Shown: piece by piece, positions 25,847 to 34,254 of the stretch
Position numbering within the stretch: the first letter of the stretch is position 1
Layout: every line of letters starts with the position of its first letter
Virus record (IMG/VR): IMGVR_UViG_3300020159_002655
Coordinates: 1-38,563 of that record
Length of the DNA stretch: 38,563 nucleotides
Strand: one strand, 5' to 3'
Origin: a virus
Translations under genes and position numbers: made by a program
Notes under the pieces: model-generated
Databases searched by the model: none
The model's input: only the letters and a program-made list of their open reading frames with translations
What the model was told of the DNA's origin: nothing

Positions 25847-26190
25847 TTTAAATACGTGTTCAACCCCTTAACTGCCGTCTCCAAGGCGTCCAAGGTGTCT
25901 TCAGCCAAATATTCAGCATCTTCGATGACGATTCTGTTTCCATCAAGGTAACCCTCAATGCCGTGATACTCCATAACTGAAGAGATTGCGTCTACAACAT
26001 CGTTCATATGTGGCATTGCTGTTTTTATAGATATTTGGCTCGAGGTCACTAAACCTTGATTATCTATGGTTTCAGGTTCAAGAAAAAATCTTACAATTTT
26101 TTCAACTCCCGAATTAATAACAAACTCACCAGACTTTACGTCTATGTCGATTTCTTTATTTACAGAAATAAAAGACCTAATCATAGTCAT
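25843..26190 (-). CDS. Hypothetical alpha/beta protein (115 aa)
   Basis: Starts within the end of the protease gene (14-base overlap). The sequence alternates predicted strands (IDIDVKSGEFVINSG) with two helices (HMNDVVDAISSVMEYHGIEG and the C-terminal LDALETAVKGLNTYL). It vaguely recalls the segment EAFDMVNEVCEYHGLDVKEL in the protease extension (helix then YHG), so the two may share a small fold. No Cys, membrane segment or catalytic motif is seen. Located between protease and the acidic head protein, so probably involved in head assembly; function unknown. Confidence 0.65.
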   Translation of the reverse strand: MTMIRSFISVNKEIDIDVKSGEFVINSGVEKIVRFFLEPETIDNQGLVTSSQISIKTAMPHMNDVVDAISSVMEYHGIEGYLDGNRIVIEDAEYLAEDTLDALETAVKGLNTYLK

Positions 26191-29107
26191 CGTCCTTTTC
26201 TAGCTCTTTAATTTTTGATTTTAAATCACCAATAATTGATTGGAAAGCTTGTTCTTTTTGACTTGCGGCTTCGTATAGGTCAATCAATCTTGAGGCTTCT
26301 TTTTGAGCCTCTCTCTTGTTCATGTCTTCCCAGCGCATGAGATATTGGACGACACCTTCTTCGTCGCCCCATGACAGCCTGTCTGCCAGCGTGTCATTCC
26401 AATCACCCTGCATGCCGGCTCCCCATTTGTCGAATTCTTCTTCCATTTCATCCAATGCGTCCTCTAGTTCAGAAAGACTCATATCGTCAAGCTTTTCCTT
26501 AACTCTGTCTTGTGCGCTGTCCCACGCCTCCCATGCTGAATCACCATCTGTGGTTTCAAGAACCCTGTCCATCTCTTCACCAAACCCCATGGAGCCAGAC
26601 AAACCGCCTCCGCCGTCAGTGTCTCCACCCATGCGGTTGTCGTCCATTTCCGCATTTTTGTAGTCGCGTCGGAGTTTTGCTAATTGACTTTGTAAGCCTT
26701 TTATTTTTTCTTTTGACAAGTTGAAGTCTCGAGCCTGGGAGGATACGTCTTCCGGATTTCCAACTCTTTCGGTTATGGTAAGACTGTCAAATAGCTCCCG
26801 AGGAAGGCCTGTACGCTCGACCATTCGTTCAATGGCGGCCTTTTCCCAGTTCTGAAGTTTAGGTGGGCGTTTTCCTGGCTTGTCCCCGCTCATGGCTCCG
26901 GAAAGACCAGCTCTTCTTCTCATGGCTCCATAAAGTACTGTTTCGTCTCCTGTCGGTTTAGGTTTTTTTCCCGTTCTGTAATTGTCCCGACCAGACCATG
27001 AGTCGCCTGGTTGCGGATTACGCTTTGGTTTTCCGTCTGGTCCTAACTCGTACATGTCTGGCCCAGACCATGTTCCGTCTTCTCTCGGTTTAGGTCCCAT
27101 GGCTCCAGAGGGTCTTCCCCACTCTTCTTCGTACGGCTCAGATGTTGGTCCTCTGCGGCCTTCTCTTGGCTGCAACCGCTCTACAAGCTGGTCCATATCT
27201 CTGTCACGACTTCTTCTTTGAGCTGGTGTCATGTTTTGAGGGGAAAAAGTACGTGGCTTATTTCCACTCATGGCTCCAGAGAGTCTTGCGTATGCCGGCT
27301 CTTTTTTGGGTTCTACTGGAACTTTTGTAGGTGTTGGTGTTGGGGCCGGTGTAGGGGGCTTAATGGGCACTTTTTCAGGTTGAGGCACCTGGATTGGCTT
27401 AACTTTTGGCATCATTCTTGGAGCATCTGGTTTATCTGGTCTAGCAAACCTTGTTCCCTCTTGAATAGTTCTGTCGCCGTCGGCATCTCGGGCATCGGGG
27501 TCAAACCTGTCCATCATGTTGCCGGCAGTTCTTCCGATTCTACGAAGCTTTCCACCAATACCTTTTGCATTAAAAGAATCTGACATGTTTTCAGCAATCG
27601 TCATAATTGCGTTGTAGCCATCTTCGGATATTGAGTCAATAAATGGAACGGCAATTCCGTCGTCTAGTTCCTTAACGTCAAGGCCGTGGTATTCACAGAC
27701 TTCATTAACCATGTCAAAAGCTTCTGACTTTTCCTGGCCCATCGCTCTAATAAAAAGGTGCGCACCAGGGTTTCTTTCTTTAAACATCCCCCACGTCATT
27801 GGTTTTGGAGATGTTCCACACGTTCCGGCTCCGTCACATCCGCATCCACAGTCGCCGTGTGGTTTTTCCTGTACGCCTCTTATCATTTCGCGATATCCTC
27901 CATCGTCGTCGTCATGGTCGTGTCCAAAAGCATGTCCAGCTACATCTCCAGAAGGTGAGTTTGCTGGAATATAAACGGTTTCTGCTCTTACCTGGTGCGG
28001 TTCTCCAAACATAAATTCATCGCCGTCGAAGTAGTAGGTTGCGCGCATGGTTACCGACTGTCCACCGTTGTTTACATCAAAAACAACCATGTCCCTATCC
28101 GCAGTTCTTATTTTTACTGGAGCGCTAAACCGAGCAGATAGCGCTTTAGTAAGCTCAGCAACGCGGCCCATAGTTGTGTTCGACGCAACCCCTGGTGAGT
28201 CATAGATACTTTTAGAGCTATTGGAATAGTTGTCATTGCTGGCTGACTTCTTTTTTGATTTTCCGTATCTGTCAAGCATTCTTCTGCCTTTTGCTGCAAG
28301 TTCAGCAGCATCTTGTCTGTTCTTGGGCACTGGCTCACCCCATGCCGCTGCAGCAAGTGCGAGACGTGTTGGCTCACCATCGTCGTCCACAAGCGGGCCA
28401 GATGGGTTTGAGTAGAACCGAGTAAGGAAAGAACCTTTGCGACGCATCTTTTCTGGAGTGTCTGCAGGCCCCTTGACGCCAGGCTTAAGGTTTGCACCTT
28501 CTGTGCGCTTAAAGTGTGCCCTGCCAGCAGCCGTCAAGCCTCCATCAGGGTCTTTCAGCGGCTTGTCAGCCTTTATAGAGATTGTTCCGGTCAGTTGGTT
28601 GGCACCATGAAGAACAGGAGAGACTTCATAAAGCTCTACTTCTTTTAGAAGGTTGGCTTGCTGCGATGGGTCAAAAACTGCATCAAGAGTTTTGTATCCA
28701 ATTGACCACTCTTGCTCTTCGCCAAAAAACACAACGCTATGAAAAGCTTCTTTGCCACGCTCAGACTTCAGGTTGAACTGTACGCGAGCGTAAAGGCCAC
28801 CAATGCCGGCGCTACGCATCTTTGATGGAAGACGAGGGTCGTTAGGGCCAACTTCATAAACATCAAGAACTTTTCCAATTGGTTCATTCCAGTTATGACC
28901 CCAAACAACGCGAGGTTTACGTCTTTTAAGGCTTCCGGTAAAAGCCCCAGGAAGACAAACGTCACCAACTGAGTCTTTGTTTCCGATACCTGCTACAAAA
29001 CACTCAACAATACCAAGGGCTTCGTCAACATTAAACTGCCCAGCGTTGGCCTTAAATTCAGTAGCTTTTTCTTCAAACGTAGAAATATCAGTGAATGTAG
29101 ATGGCAT
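26177..29107 (-). CDS. HK97-like prohead protease with long modular C-terminal extension (976 aa)
   Basis: Residues 1-190 are a HK97-type prohead serine protease: His71 in WGHNWNEPIG and Ser135 in EEQEWSIGYK are the likely catalytic pair, and YEVSPVLHGAN closes the domain. The enzyme trims capsid and scaffold proteins during head maturation. A GLTAAGRAHFKRTEGANLKP domain follows (about 195-300, DUF6321-like from memory), then a domain with HDHDDDDGG and CGCGCDGAGTCG clusters, an EF-hand/dockerin-like loop at 536-557, a Pro-rich linker, and LSG-type motifs at 609, 666, 725, 735 and 836. Phage proteases of this family are usually about 150-250 aa, so roughly 700 residues are extra. ATG 29107 is chosen over 29140 because AAAGG precedes it by seven bases. 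The protease sits just after the portal, the standard place. It is the best candidate for cutting the LSGxM sites. Confidence 0.9.
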   Translation of the reverse strand: MPSTFTDISTFEEKATEFKANAGQFNVDEALGIVECFVAGIGNKDSVGDVCLPGAFTGSLKRRKPRVVWGHNWNEPIGKVLDVYEVGPNDPRLPSKMRSAGIGGLYARVQFNLKSERGKEAFHSVVFFGEEQEWSIGYKTLDAVFDPSQQANLLKEVELYEVSPVLHGANQLTGTISIKADKPLKDPDGGLTAAGRAHFKRTEGANLKPGVKGPADTPEKMRRKGSFLTRFYSNPSGPLVDDDGEPTRLALAAAAWGEPVPKNRQDAAELAAKGRRMLDRYGKSKKKSASNDNYSNSSKSIYDSPGVASNTTMGRVAELTKALSARFSAPVKIRTADRDMVVFDVNNGGQSVTMRATYYFDGDEFMFGEPHQVRAETVYIPANSPSGDVAGHAFGHDHDDDDGGYREMIRGVQEKPHGDCGCGCDGAGTCGTSPKPMTWGMFKERNPGAHLFIRAMGQEKSEAFDMVNEVCEYHGLDVKELDDGIAVPFIDSISEDGYNAIMTIAENMSDSFNAKGIGGKLRRIGRTAGNMMDRFDPDARDADGDRTIQEGTRFARPDKPDAPRMMPKVKPIQVPQPEKVPIKPPTPAPTPTPTKVPVEPKKEPAYARLSGAMSGNKPRTFSPQNMTPAQRRSRDRDMDQLVERLQPREGRRGPTSEPYEEEWGRPSGAMGPKPREDGTWSGPDMYELGPDGKPKRNPQPGDSWSGRDNYRTGKKPKPTGDETVLYGAMRRRAGLSGAMSGDKPGKRPPKLQNWEKAAIERMVERTGLPRELFDSLTITERVGNPEDVSSQARDFNLSKEKIKGLQSQLAKLRRDYKNAEMDDNRMGGDTDGGGGLSGSMGFGEEMDRVLETTDGDSAWEAWDSAQDRVKEKLDDMSLSELEDALDEMEEEFDKWGAGMQGDWNDTLADRLSWGDEEGVVQYLMRWEDMNKREAQKEASRLIDLYEAASQKEQAFQSIIGDLKSKIKELEKDDDYD
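27437..27502 (-). other. EF-hand/dockerin-like loop, copy 4
   Basis: Residues 536-557 of the protease polypeptide, FDPDARDADGDRTIQEGT (this copy has GDR rather than GDG) followed by RFARP and the same Pro-rich linker type as copy 1. It is the only internal copy; the others lie near N-termini. Confidence 0.55.
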
Positions 29108-29189
29108 GTAAAAACCTTTCGCCGCTTCAATGATAAACAATGAAATTCATTACTAGTGGAACACTTTACGTAAAGTGTTTTAACTTTAC

Positions 29190-31433
29190 TTAAAGTATGT
29201 CGAACTTAAGCCTGCATCTGCAGTTTATTGTCAGATGAGCTGGAGCTGATGGGTCTCCGGGGAATCGCATTTTTACTCCGTCAACAACAAAATTTTCACC
29301 AACATCAACCGTATTTCCCTGCATTAAGATATGTTCGGGCCGTACTTTTGCGTCTTTTCTTGTAACCCATGTTTTGCTTGGAGCACCCAGAAGACGGCTA
29401 GCAAAAAACGTTCCGGCATTGTAAGCGGCCTGAGCTTCGTGCTCTGCAATCATTCGTCTTCTTTTTGCAAGAAGATTTAAAAATATTGCAGCAAGCGCGG
29501 CTTTTAACATTCCTGATTTATCTTCATCTTCTTGAAGGGACTGCGCTATAAGTATTGCTGCCAGAATTTCTTCTTTTGTAGTGTTATTGACTTGCTGGGC
29601 TCTAGATATTTGCTGGTCGATATAGTCATTGAGCTCGTCTTCGTCAATCTCCACAGGCATTCCTGCTTTTTGCGATGCAAGCCTAGATGAGTCATCGATA
29701 ATTGCTTTTATTACTGGCCTAAGGTCCTCTGAAAGCTGTTTATTCCATACTTCAACATCAAATATTGACGAACCTTCCAGTTTGCCAACTTCAAGGTTTT
29801 TCTTGGCTTTAGCGCCCGAAGCTTTTTCTAGCACGACGCGGTTTTGTCTATCAAAGATTCTCTCCAGGGTACGGTCCATTATTTCAACCCATCGGTCAGA
29901 ATCTTGCTCCGCTTTAGTTTCCCATTCATCAAACTTCTCGTTCAATGACTTAAATGTCAACTCATTTACGTTTGCTGATAGGCCTTGAACCGGCCCAACT
30001 TCTGTTGGGATAAGTGGTGCGGCTTGAGCTTCCTGAGACAGCATTGCTGTCATTCCTTCTGCCGGTGGCGCACCAACCATTCCATCCATTCCGAGGGGTT
30101 GTCCTGGCATAGGCGGCAACGCGCCTCCTGGAGCTCCTGGAGGGGCTCCTGGTGCCCCTGGCTGCGCGCCCATCATGTCGAGCTGTTGCTGCTGTTGTGA
30201 GTCAAACGGCTTGTCTGTATATCCAATAGGAGTGAGGTTAGGGTTGGCCAACATTGCATTCATCAAGTCTGAATCAATTTCTTTTTTACCGGTGCCTATG
30301 CGGTATTCGTTAGGACTAATCAGTCCTGCCTGAAGTTCGTCCATCAAATAGCGTTCACGCTCTTGTTTGTACAAAACAAGCACTGGAACCTGAGATGTAT
30401 CAAAGTCGACGTAATACTCCGGGTCAAGATTGTCTAGCGCTCTAGCCATTTGCATGAGGTGAGGCATCATTGTTTCTACCCAGAACACACGAATTTCTTC
30501 TCCGGCATTAGAAAACGTTCGCCCAGCGGCGTTTCCAATTACTGATTCTGGAACGCCAAAAGCTGCAAGAATTTCTTCTTTTGTAATTTGACGCATCTGA
30601 ATGTACGCGGCATCTCTTGGCGATGCTCCAGTATCCACAAAGTCGACGCCTTCGTCAGACGACAGTACTGTTACTGCGCCAGTCTTTGACAAGTTTCCAC
30701 GAAAACGATTTCTAAGCTCGTCTTTGTCGTCATCATCAATCTCACCGCGAACAACAATAAGTCCACCCGGACGACCGTCGTTTAGAAGAAAGTTGCGGTT
30801 GTAAACTTTTGCAAGGTTTTCAATTTCAATTGCAATGCCGGCTGATTCCATTGGAGTCATTGACAAATAGGGGTCAAGAGGATGAGGACGACGAACCCAA
30901 ATAACGTCTTCAGGACGAAGGATAACCTTTGTGCCGTTGCGCATGTCCACCTCAAACCCGGACACGAAATTTTTTGGGTCAGGTATTGGTGCAGTGTGCT
31001 GTGGCGGCAGTAGATGAAGAGCAACAATTTCTCCGCCACGGCCGCGCACTTTTTCAATAAATGCTCCGCGACTTGACATGAGCAACTGAGAAGAAAGACG
31101 ATATCTAAAGATAAAAGAATTCTCACCCTGGTTAGCGGTTGAATTCAATATATCCAATATTGGGTTTTTCTTTTTTACAATTTCGCCTTCTGGAGAATTG
31201 TCTTTTCTCAAAATCATTGGCAGTCTTGCTTGGTTGCCAGCAATTGCGTCAATGCATCGGTTTACCCACGTAACCTTTTGCATTCCCTCGCGATACGCGC
31301 GCTCGATGTCCCACGAGTCTTTGTATGGTTTTCCAGCCAAAGATGGATTGTACGCGACTGGCGCACCTGGTCCAATCTGTACTGCTTTTTGCTCAAAATC
31401 TCTGAGATTTTTGTTACTTACATTCCAGGCCAT
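29190..31433 (-). CDS. Portal protein fused to a C-terminal MuF-like domain (747 aa)
   Basis: Residues 1-400 fit the HK97-family portal: a helical N-terminus with WVNRCIDAIAG, a wing and stem region (PEDVIWVRRPHPLDPY, then ASPRDAAYIQMRQITKEEILAAFGVPESVIG), and YLMDELQAGLISPNEYRI near its end. The portal forms the dodecameric ring at the unique vertex through which DNA is packaged. A Gly/Pro/Ala/Gln-rich linker (about 410-470) leads to a helical region and a MuF-type C-terminus (AAQAAYNAGTFFAS, then PAHLTINCRCRLKFDIL), normally a separate gene next to the portal. ATG at 31433. It is read divergently from the terminase gene, with one small membrane-protein gene between them. A fusion rather than a sequencing artefact is likely because the linker is in frame and the junction is clean. 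Confidence 0.9.
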   Translation of the reverse strand: MAWNVSNKNLRDFEQKAVQIGPGAPVAYNPSLAGKPYKDSWDIERAYREGMQKVTWVNRCIDAIAGNQARLPMILRKDNSPEGEIVKKKNPILDILNSTANQGENSFIFRYRLSSQLLMSSRGAFIEKVRGRGGEIVALHLLPPQHTAPIPDPKNFVSGFEVDMRNGTKVILRPEDVIWVRRPHPLDPYLSMTPMESAGIAIEIENLAKVYNRNFLLNDGRPGGLIVVRGEIDDDDKDELRNRFRGNLSKTGAVTVLSSDEGVDFVDTGASPRDAAYIQMRQITKEEILAAFGVPESVIGNAAGRTFSNAGEEIRVFWVETMMPHLMQMARALDNLDPEYYVDFDTSQVPVLVLYKQERERYLMDELQAGLISPNEYRIGTGKKEIDSDLMNAMLANPNLTPIGYTDKPFDSQQQQQLDMMGAQPGAPGAPPGAPGGALPPMPGQPLGMDGMVGAPPAEGMTAMLSQEAQAAPLIPTEVGPVQGLSANVNELTFKSLNEKFDEWETKAEQDSDRWVEIMDRTLERIFDRQNRVVLEKASGAKAKKNLEVGKLEGSSIFDVEVWNKQLSEDLRPVIKAIIDDSSRLASQKAGMPVEIDEDELNDYIDQQISRAQQVNNTTKEEILAAILIAQSLQEDEDKSGMLKAALAAIFLNLLAKRRRMIAEHEAQAAYNAGTFFASRLLGAPSKTWVTRKDAKVRPEHILMQGNTVDVGENFVVDGVKMRFPGDPSAPAHLTINCRCRLKFDIL

Positions 31434-31443
31434 GATTTAATAT

Positions 31444-31680
31444 TTATTCCTGTCCTAGGAGAAAACCAAACAAACCGCACCCAATGCCGGCACTGATATA
31501 ACCAGCAGGAGCATAAATCTGAAAACATCCAATAGATGTAAACAGTATAAACGAAACCATCATTATATTGGCGGCTGTACCCCTATTAGTGTACTTCCGT
31601 GCTTTATTAATAAAAAGTGTGATTCCTTGTTTAATATTTGAACTGGCTGCTTTGTTTGACTTTTTTCGGTCCGTTGGCAT
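31444..31680 (-). CDS. Small membrane protein, two predicted TM segments (78 aa)
   Basis: A basic, polar N-terminus (about 35 residues) precedes two hydrophobic stretches, NIMMVSFILFTSIGCFQI and APAGYISAGIGCGLFGFLLG, joined by a short turn. This gives a two-helix membrane protein. Size and topology would suit a holin-like or head-associated membrane protein, but no lysis gene is nearby, so I do not assign it. It is the first gene of the minus-strand block, divergent from terminase. Confidence 0.65.
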   Translation of the reverse strand: MPTDRKKSNKAASSNIKQGITLFINKARKYTNRGTAANIMMVSFILFTSIGCFQIYAPAGYISAGIGCGLFGFLLGQE

Positions 31681-31743
31681 TTACTTGCTCTCCCTGCTGT
31701 CTTCTGCATACTAATCTATACAAAGGCACCCGGAGGGAAAAGC
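31681..31743. promoter_or_regulatory. Divergent intergenic region between small membrane gene and terminase
   Basis: Sixty-three bases separate the two divergent starts, so it must contain or lie near the start signals of both transcripts. On the plus strand, TTGCTC (31685-31690) and TACTAA (31709-31714) are 18 bases apart and are a weak -35/-10 match; TATACA at 31717-31722 is an alternative -10. GGAGGG at 31732-31737 is a strong Shine-Dalgarno for terminase. I see no good minus-strand promoter. Confidence 0.3.
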
Positions 31744-33048
31744 ATGACCGATTGGAACAAGGTTCTTGAGTATTTAGAACCAAAAATTTCTTCATACGCG
31801 ACTGAAGCTCCATCTATTACTCAAAAAGTGTTCCTAAGAACCAACGGGATAGAGGCGCTTTTTGGTGGTGCGGCCGGTGGAGGAAAAAGCTCCGCCCTTC
31901 TAATGTCCGCTCTTCAATATGTTGACATTCCTGGTTATTCTGCAATTCTTTTTCGTCGTACGTTTGCTGACCTTTCGCTTCCTGGAGCACTTATGGACCG
32001 TTTTAGGTTATGGATGGCCAGTTATGACGATGTCCACTGGAACGCCAATAGCTACGTAGCTACGTTTCCATCTGGGGCAAGAATCTCATTCGGATATTTG
32101 AACAATACGAACGACTATCTCAGATACAAAGGTTCAGAATTTCAGTTCATCGGCATGGACGAGGTCACCGAAATCCGTGAATCCGACTACAGATACATGT
32201 TCTCCCGCTTGCGTCGCCCCAATACTGGCGAGCTTGCGAAGGTTCCCCTTCGTATGCGCGCCGCATCAAACCCGGCACCAAACTGGGTACGCCAACGTTT
32301 TATTGTCGAAGGCCCTACAACTGGGCGCATATTCGTTCCATCAAAGCTTGCAGACAACCCCGGAATAGACGCAGACTCATATCGCCAAGCCTTGCAGGCA
32401 TTGGACCCTATTGAGCGTCGCAGGCTTGAAGAAGGAGACTGGTGGGCTACCACCCTGGGTTCCTTGTTTGACCGTACTTCGTTTATAATTATTGACCCTA
32501 ATGAAGTGCCGTTAGTCACAGCTCAGGCGAGGGTTGTTAGGTTTTGGGACCTTGCGGCAACAGAGCCAAACCACTCAAACCCTGACCCCGACTGGACCGT
32601 TGGTACATTAATGCTTTTTGACCAGGGAGTTTCATACATTTTAGATGTGAAACGAGCCAGAGTAAAGGGCGACAAGGTGGAACAACTCATTGCCCAAACA
32701 GCTAACGAAGACGGCGTGGCTGTTCAAATTCGGATGGAACAAGAACCCGGTTCTTCCGGAAAAGCCCTTGTTGACCAATATGCCCGGTATGTCTTGGCTG
32801 GATATGATTTTGCTGGAATTAGAGCCACCGGAGACAAACTCACGCGCTCCAGACCCTTTGCCGCCGCCGTAGCAAACGGAAACGTTCGACTAGTGCGTAA
32901 CGCGTGGCTAAGCGAATGGCTCGATGAAATGTCTTCATTTCCAGAAGCTTGCTCCCATGACGACCAAGTTGACTCGGCCGTGGGTGCTTTCACTTTTCTT
33001 ACCGGATTGGGCTTGCCATACAGAAGACCGGTTGCTATCCTCGTGTAG
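31744..33048 (+). CDS. terL: Terminase large subunit (434 aa)
   Basis: The motor and nuclease of DNA packaging: it docks on the portal, pumps DNA into the prohead and cuts genome ends. Walker A GGAAGGGKSS is at residues 41-50 and Walker B IGMDEVTE has Asp139-Glu140. The C-terminal RNase H-like nuclease shows its acidic residues in VVRFWDLAAT (about 268) and SHDDQVDSAVGAF (about 412). Length is typical. ATG 31744 follows GGAGGG by six bases. No small terminase subunit is recognisable next to it. It starts the plus-strand block and is divergent from the portal operon. Confidence 0.95.
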   Translation: MTDWNKVLEYLEPKISSYATEAPSITQKVFLRTNGIEALFGGAAGGGKSSALLMSALQYVDIPGYSAILFRRTFADLSLPGALMDRFRLWMASYDDVHWNANSYVATFPSGARISFGYLNNTNDYLRYKGSEFQFIGMDEVTEIRESDYRYMFSRLRRPNTGELAKVPLRMRAASNPAPNWVRQRFIVEGPTTGRIFVPSKLADNPGIDADSYRQALQALDPIERRRLEEGDWWATTLGSLFDRTSFIIIDPNEVPLVTAQARVVRFWDLAATEPNHSNPDPDWTVGTLMLFDQGVSYILDVKRARVKGDKVEQLIAQTANEDGVAVQIRMEQEPGSSGKALVDQYARYVLAGYDFAGIRATGDKLTRSRPFAAAVANGNVRLVRNAWLSEWLDEMSSFPEACSHDDQVDSAVGAFTFLTGLGLPYRRPVAILV

Positions 33049-33081
33049 GTCAGTTACTGACTATCTACTACTAAGGAAATA

Positions 33082-33594
33082 ATGACTTTTTATGACGAAT
33101 TGGTCGAAGGGCTAGATGCTCTTGACAAAATGATGATGGCTATTGATTTGCAAATAATCCAAGCAGCAAAAGCAGAACCCGAGTACCAAGATGTAGCTAA
33201 AATAATGTTTCGTGTTTATACAGCTAAATCTAATATGTCGATGATTTACGATGAAGTTGCGGCCATACTGGACAAAGCAATGGCAGACGTCCCTGAAGTA
33301 AGTCTTGAAGATGGGGTAAAGATTGAGAAAAAAGTTGCCAGCGACCGTCGCGCATGGAAGCACGCAGACCTTGCTACCGAAATTGCTCGCCGGCTCATTA
33401 TGACAAATGTTGACATGAGCACTGGTGAGACACAAAAATCAACAGAAGAGCTGATTACGGAAATGCTTCGTTTTCTTCAGCCTTCATATTGGCGCGTAAA
33501 AGAACTTTCAACAATTGGAGTTAATGCCGATAATTACTGTGAAGTTCTTGAGCCCAAAACCAGCATCATAGTCCGCAAACCAAAGGTTAAATAA
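33082..33594 (+). CDS. Hypothetical helical protein of the recombination cluster (170 aa)
   Basis: ATG at 33082 preceded by AAGGAAATA. It is helical throughout and charged. The C-terminal half has WKHADLATEIARRLIM and PSYWRVKELSTIGVNADNYC, a pattern I recall from small proteins in actinophage replication/recombination clusters, without a known function. It ends one base before the Rad52-like gene starts, so the two are likely coupled. No catalytic motif seen. Confidence 0.75.
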   Translation: MTFYDELVEGLDALDKMMMAIDLQIIQAAKAEPEYQDVAKIMFRVYTAKSNMSMIYDEVAAILDKAMADVPEVSLEDGVKIEKKVASDRRAWKHADLATEIARRLIMTNVDMSTGETQKSTEELITEMLRFLQPSYWRVKELSTIGVNADNYCEVLEPKTSIIVRKPKVK

Positions 33595-34254
33595 ATGTCC
33601 GATATGTATTCAATGCTCAGTGAACCATTTCCTCGCGAAATGGAGCGTCAACTTAAAAAAGGAGGCGCGTCACTTACTTATATTCCGGTCAGTGAAGTAA
33701 TTACTCGTCTGAACAAAGTTCTCGGCGTAACCAAATGGTCTTTTGAGATTATTAGTTGTGGTCGTGATGCTCTTGACCCTGAATACATTGTTGCCCATGT
33801 TCGGATTACTTTGTACCTAGATGAAGGGTATGGCATGATTGCTCGTGATGGATTTGGTGGGCAAAAGATTAAGCGCACCAAAGCTGGCGAGATTGTTGAC
33901 CTCGGCGACGAAATGAAAGGTGCCGTCTCTGACGCACTCAAGAAAGCTGCGCAGACGTTCGGCGTTGGCCTTTACCTTGCCAGGTCGGAAGAAGCAATGC
34001 TTGAAGAGTACGCGGCCGAGCGTGAGCAGCGCGCACAAGACTCAATTAACCCTGAGATAGCAGCTCTTTGGAACGATTTTGTTACAACATCCAAGACTCT
34101 TAATGCTGAGCAAAAATCAGAACTTAACGACTTCTGGAATGAATATTCCAGTGGAGCCCCAAAGCCAACTAAAGCAACTGCAAGCGTCGACGACCTTCAT
34201 GCATTGATTGAAAAAGCACTCAAAATTTATGTAGGTAGCGGCTCGAATGAGTAG
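33595..34254 (+). CDS. Rad52-family single-strand annealing protein (219 aa)
   Basis: The N-terminal 130 residues fit the Rad52/Sak annealing fold: a strand pair near YIPVSEVITRLNKVLGVTKWSFEI, then AHVRITLYLDEG, and the diagnostic helix DEMKGAVSDALKKAAQTFGVGLYLA. Such proteins coat single-stranded DNA and pair complementary strands during phage recombination. The C-terminus is a helical, probably flexible tail of about 80 residues that may bind a partner. It overlaps the downstream nuclease gene by 8 bases, which is the expected annealase-exonuclease pairing. Confidence 0.85.
   Translation: MSDMYSMLSEPFPREMERQLKKGGASLTYIPVSEVITRLNKVLGVTKWSFEIISCGRDALDPEYIVAHVRITLYLDEGYGMIARDGFGGQKIKRTKAGEIVDLGDEMKGAVSDALKKAAQTFGVGLYLARSEEAMLEEYAAEREQRAQDSINPEIAALWNDFVTTSKTLNAEQKSELNDFWNEYSSGAPKPTKATASVDDLHALIEKALKIYVGSGSNE

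Noticed and set aside
29108-29140. Upstream ATG of the protease gene at 29140
   Set aside because: ATG 29107 has AAAGG at ideal spacing, and the protein from there matches the start of other prohead proteases.
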